Positions 6,032 through 6,135 of a DNA stretch of 6,135 bases are shown here, one piece after another; within the stretch, counting starts at the first letter, position 1; each line of letters starts with the position of its first letter. A model generated the notes under the pieces. It worked only from the letters and a program-made list of their open reading frames with translations, did not search any database and had not been told where the DNA came from. The stretch spans positions 1 through 6,135 of the forward strand of contig JASHYF010000316.1 of the NCBI GenBank assembly GCA_030043235.1. Reading direction: 5' to 3'. Both the position numbers and the translations under genes were made by a program. Source of the stretch: Solirubrobacteraceae bacterium (GTDB lineage: Bacteria; Actinomycetota; Thermoleophilia; Solirubrobacterales; Solirubrobacteraceae).

Positions 6032-6135
6032 TCAGCGCGCGGCCGACGCGGCCAAGCCCAGCGCGTCGGCGACCGCCGGGTGGGTGATCTCGCCGTGCTG
6101 CACGTTCAAGCCGTGCCCGAGGGCCGGGTTGCGCT
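6032..6135 (-). CDS. ald: Alanine dehydrogenase, C-terminal fragment (continues beyond window)
   Basis: Reading leftwards from 6133, the - strand encodes 33 residues and a TGA at 6034-6032. They include NPALGHGLNVQHGEITHPAV followed by ADALGL and an Ala-rich tail. The pattern NPAL.xGLN-V-x-G-x-[IV]-T-x-x-AVA-x-x-LGL matches the C terminus of alanine dehydrogenases as I know them. Those enzymes interconvert L-alanine and pyruvate plus ammonia with NAD. Only the tail is visible, so catalytic residues cannot be checked. The tail is a little shorter and more Ala-rich than usual after LGL. With the aminobutyraldehyde dehydrogenase nearby, it could recycle alanine made by a pyruvate-dependent transaminase (inference). 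Confidence 0.75.
   Translation of the reverse strand, partial: RNPALGHGLNVQHGEITHPAVADALGLAASAAR
6042..6070. terminator. GC-rich stem downstream of the crotonase gene
   Basis: GCCGACGCG (6042-6050) and CGCGTCGGC (6062-6070) are a perfect 9-bp inverted repeat around an 11-nt loop. It begins 20 nt after the crotonase stop and lies within the last codons of the convergent alanine dehydrogenase gene. There is no T-tract on either side. It may slow transcription from the crotonase gene, but GC-rich coding DNA makes such stems fairly often. Confidence 0.33.

Overview
This is a high-GC window (about 70% by eye, strong G/C preference at third codon positions, GTG starts, overlapping genes). It looks like a chromosomal segment of an actinomycete. 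The protein styles would fit Thermoleophilia/Solirubrobacterales, but that lineage is an inference. Gene density is ordinary. I see no mobile element, CRISPR array, tRNA or rRNA, and no clearly new system.

Left end (1-808, + strand): a four-copy 33-bp tandem repeat (1-132) runs in frame into a NUDIX hydrolase of the NUDT19 type that ends at 725. The 83-bp gap to the convergent neighbour is almost entirely a second, unrelated tandem duplication with a 42-bp period. Each copy folds into the same GC-rich hairpin, so the gap looks like a twin terminator.

Centre (809-5140, - strand, transcribed right to left): a gamma-aminobutyraldehyde dehydrogenase (5140-3704), a metallo-beta-lactamase-fold protein of the LACTB2 type with a C-terminal winged helix (3606 or 3660 to 2752), and a GH15 trehalase/glucoamylase (2758-809). 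The last two overlap by a few bases and are probably translationally coupled. A small hairpin lies between the dehydrogenase and the MBL gene.

Right end (5141-6135): a 78-bp divergent promoter region, then a crotonase-superfamily protein on + (5219-6022) whose two classical hydratase glutamates are both replaced. Nine bases after its stop, on the - strand, lies the last 33 codons of an alanine dehydrogenase that continues past the window edge. A 9-bp perfect stem sits inside that C-terminal coding sequence.

How the genes may work together: the aminobutyraldehyde dehydrogenase and alanine dehydrogenase fit putrescine/GABA use. A pyruvate-dependent transaminase would make alanine, and Ald would regenerate pyruvate and ammonia; no transaminase is visible here, so this is inference. 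The crotonase and the NUDT19-like NUDIX protein both point to acyl-CoA metabolism. The GH15 enzyme points to trehalose or alpha-glucan turnover.
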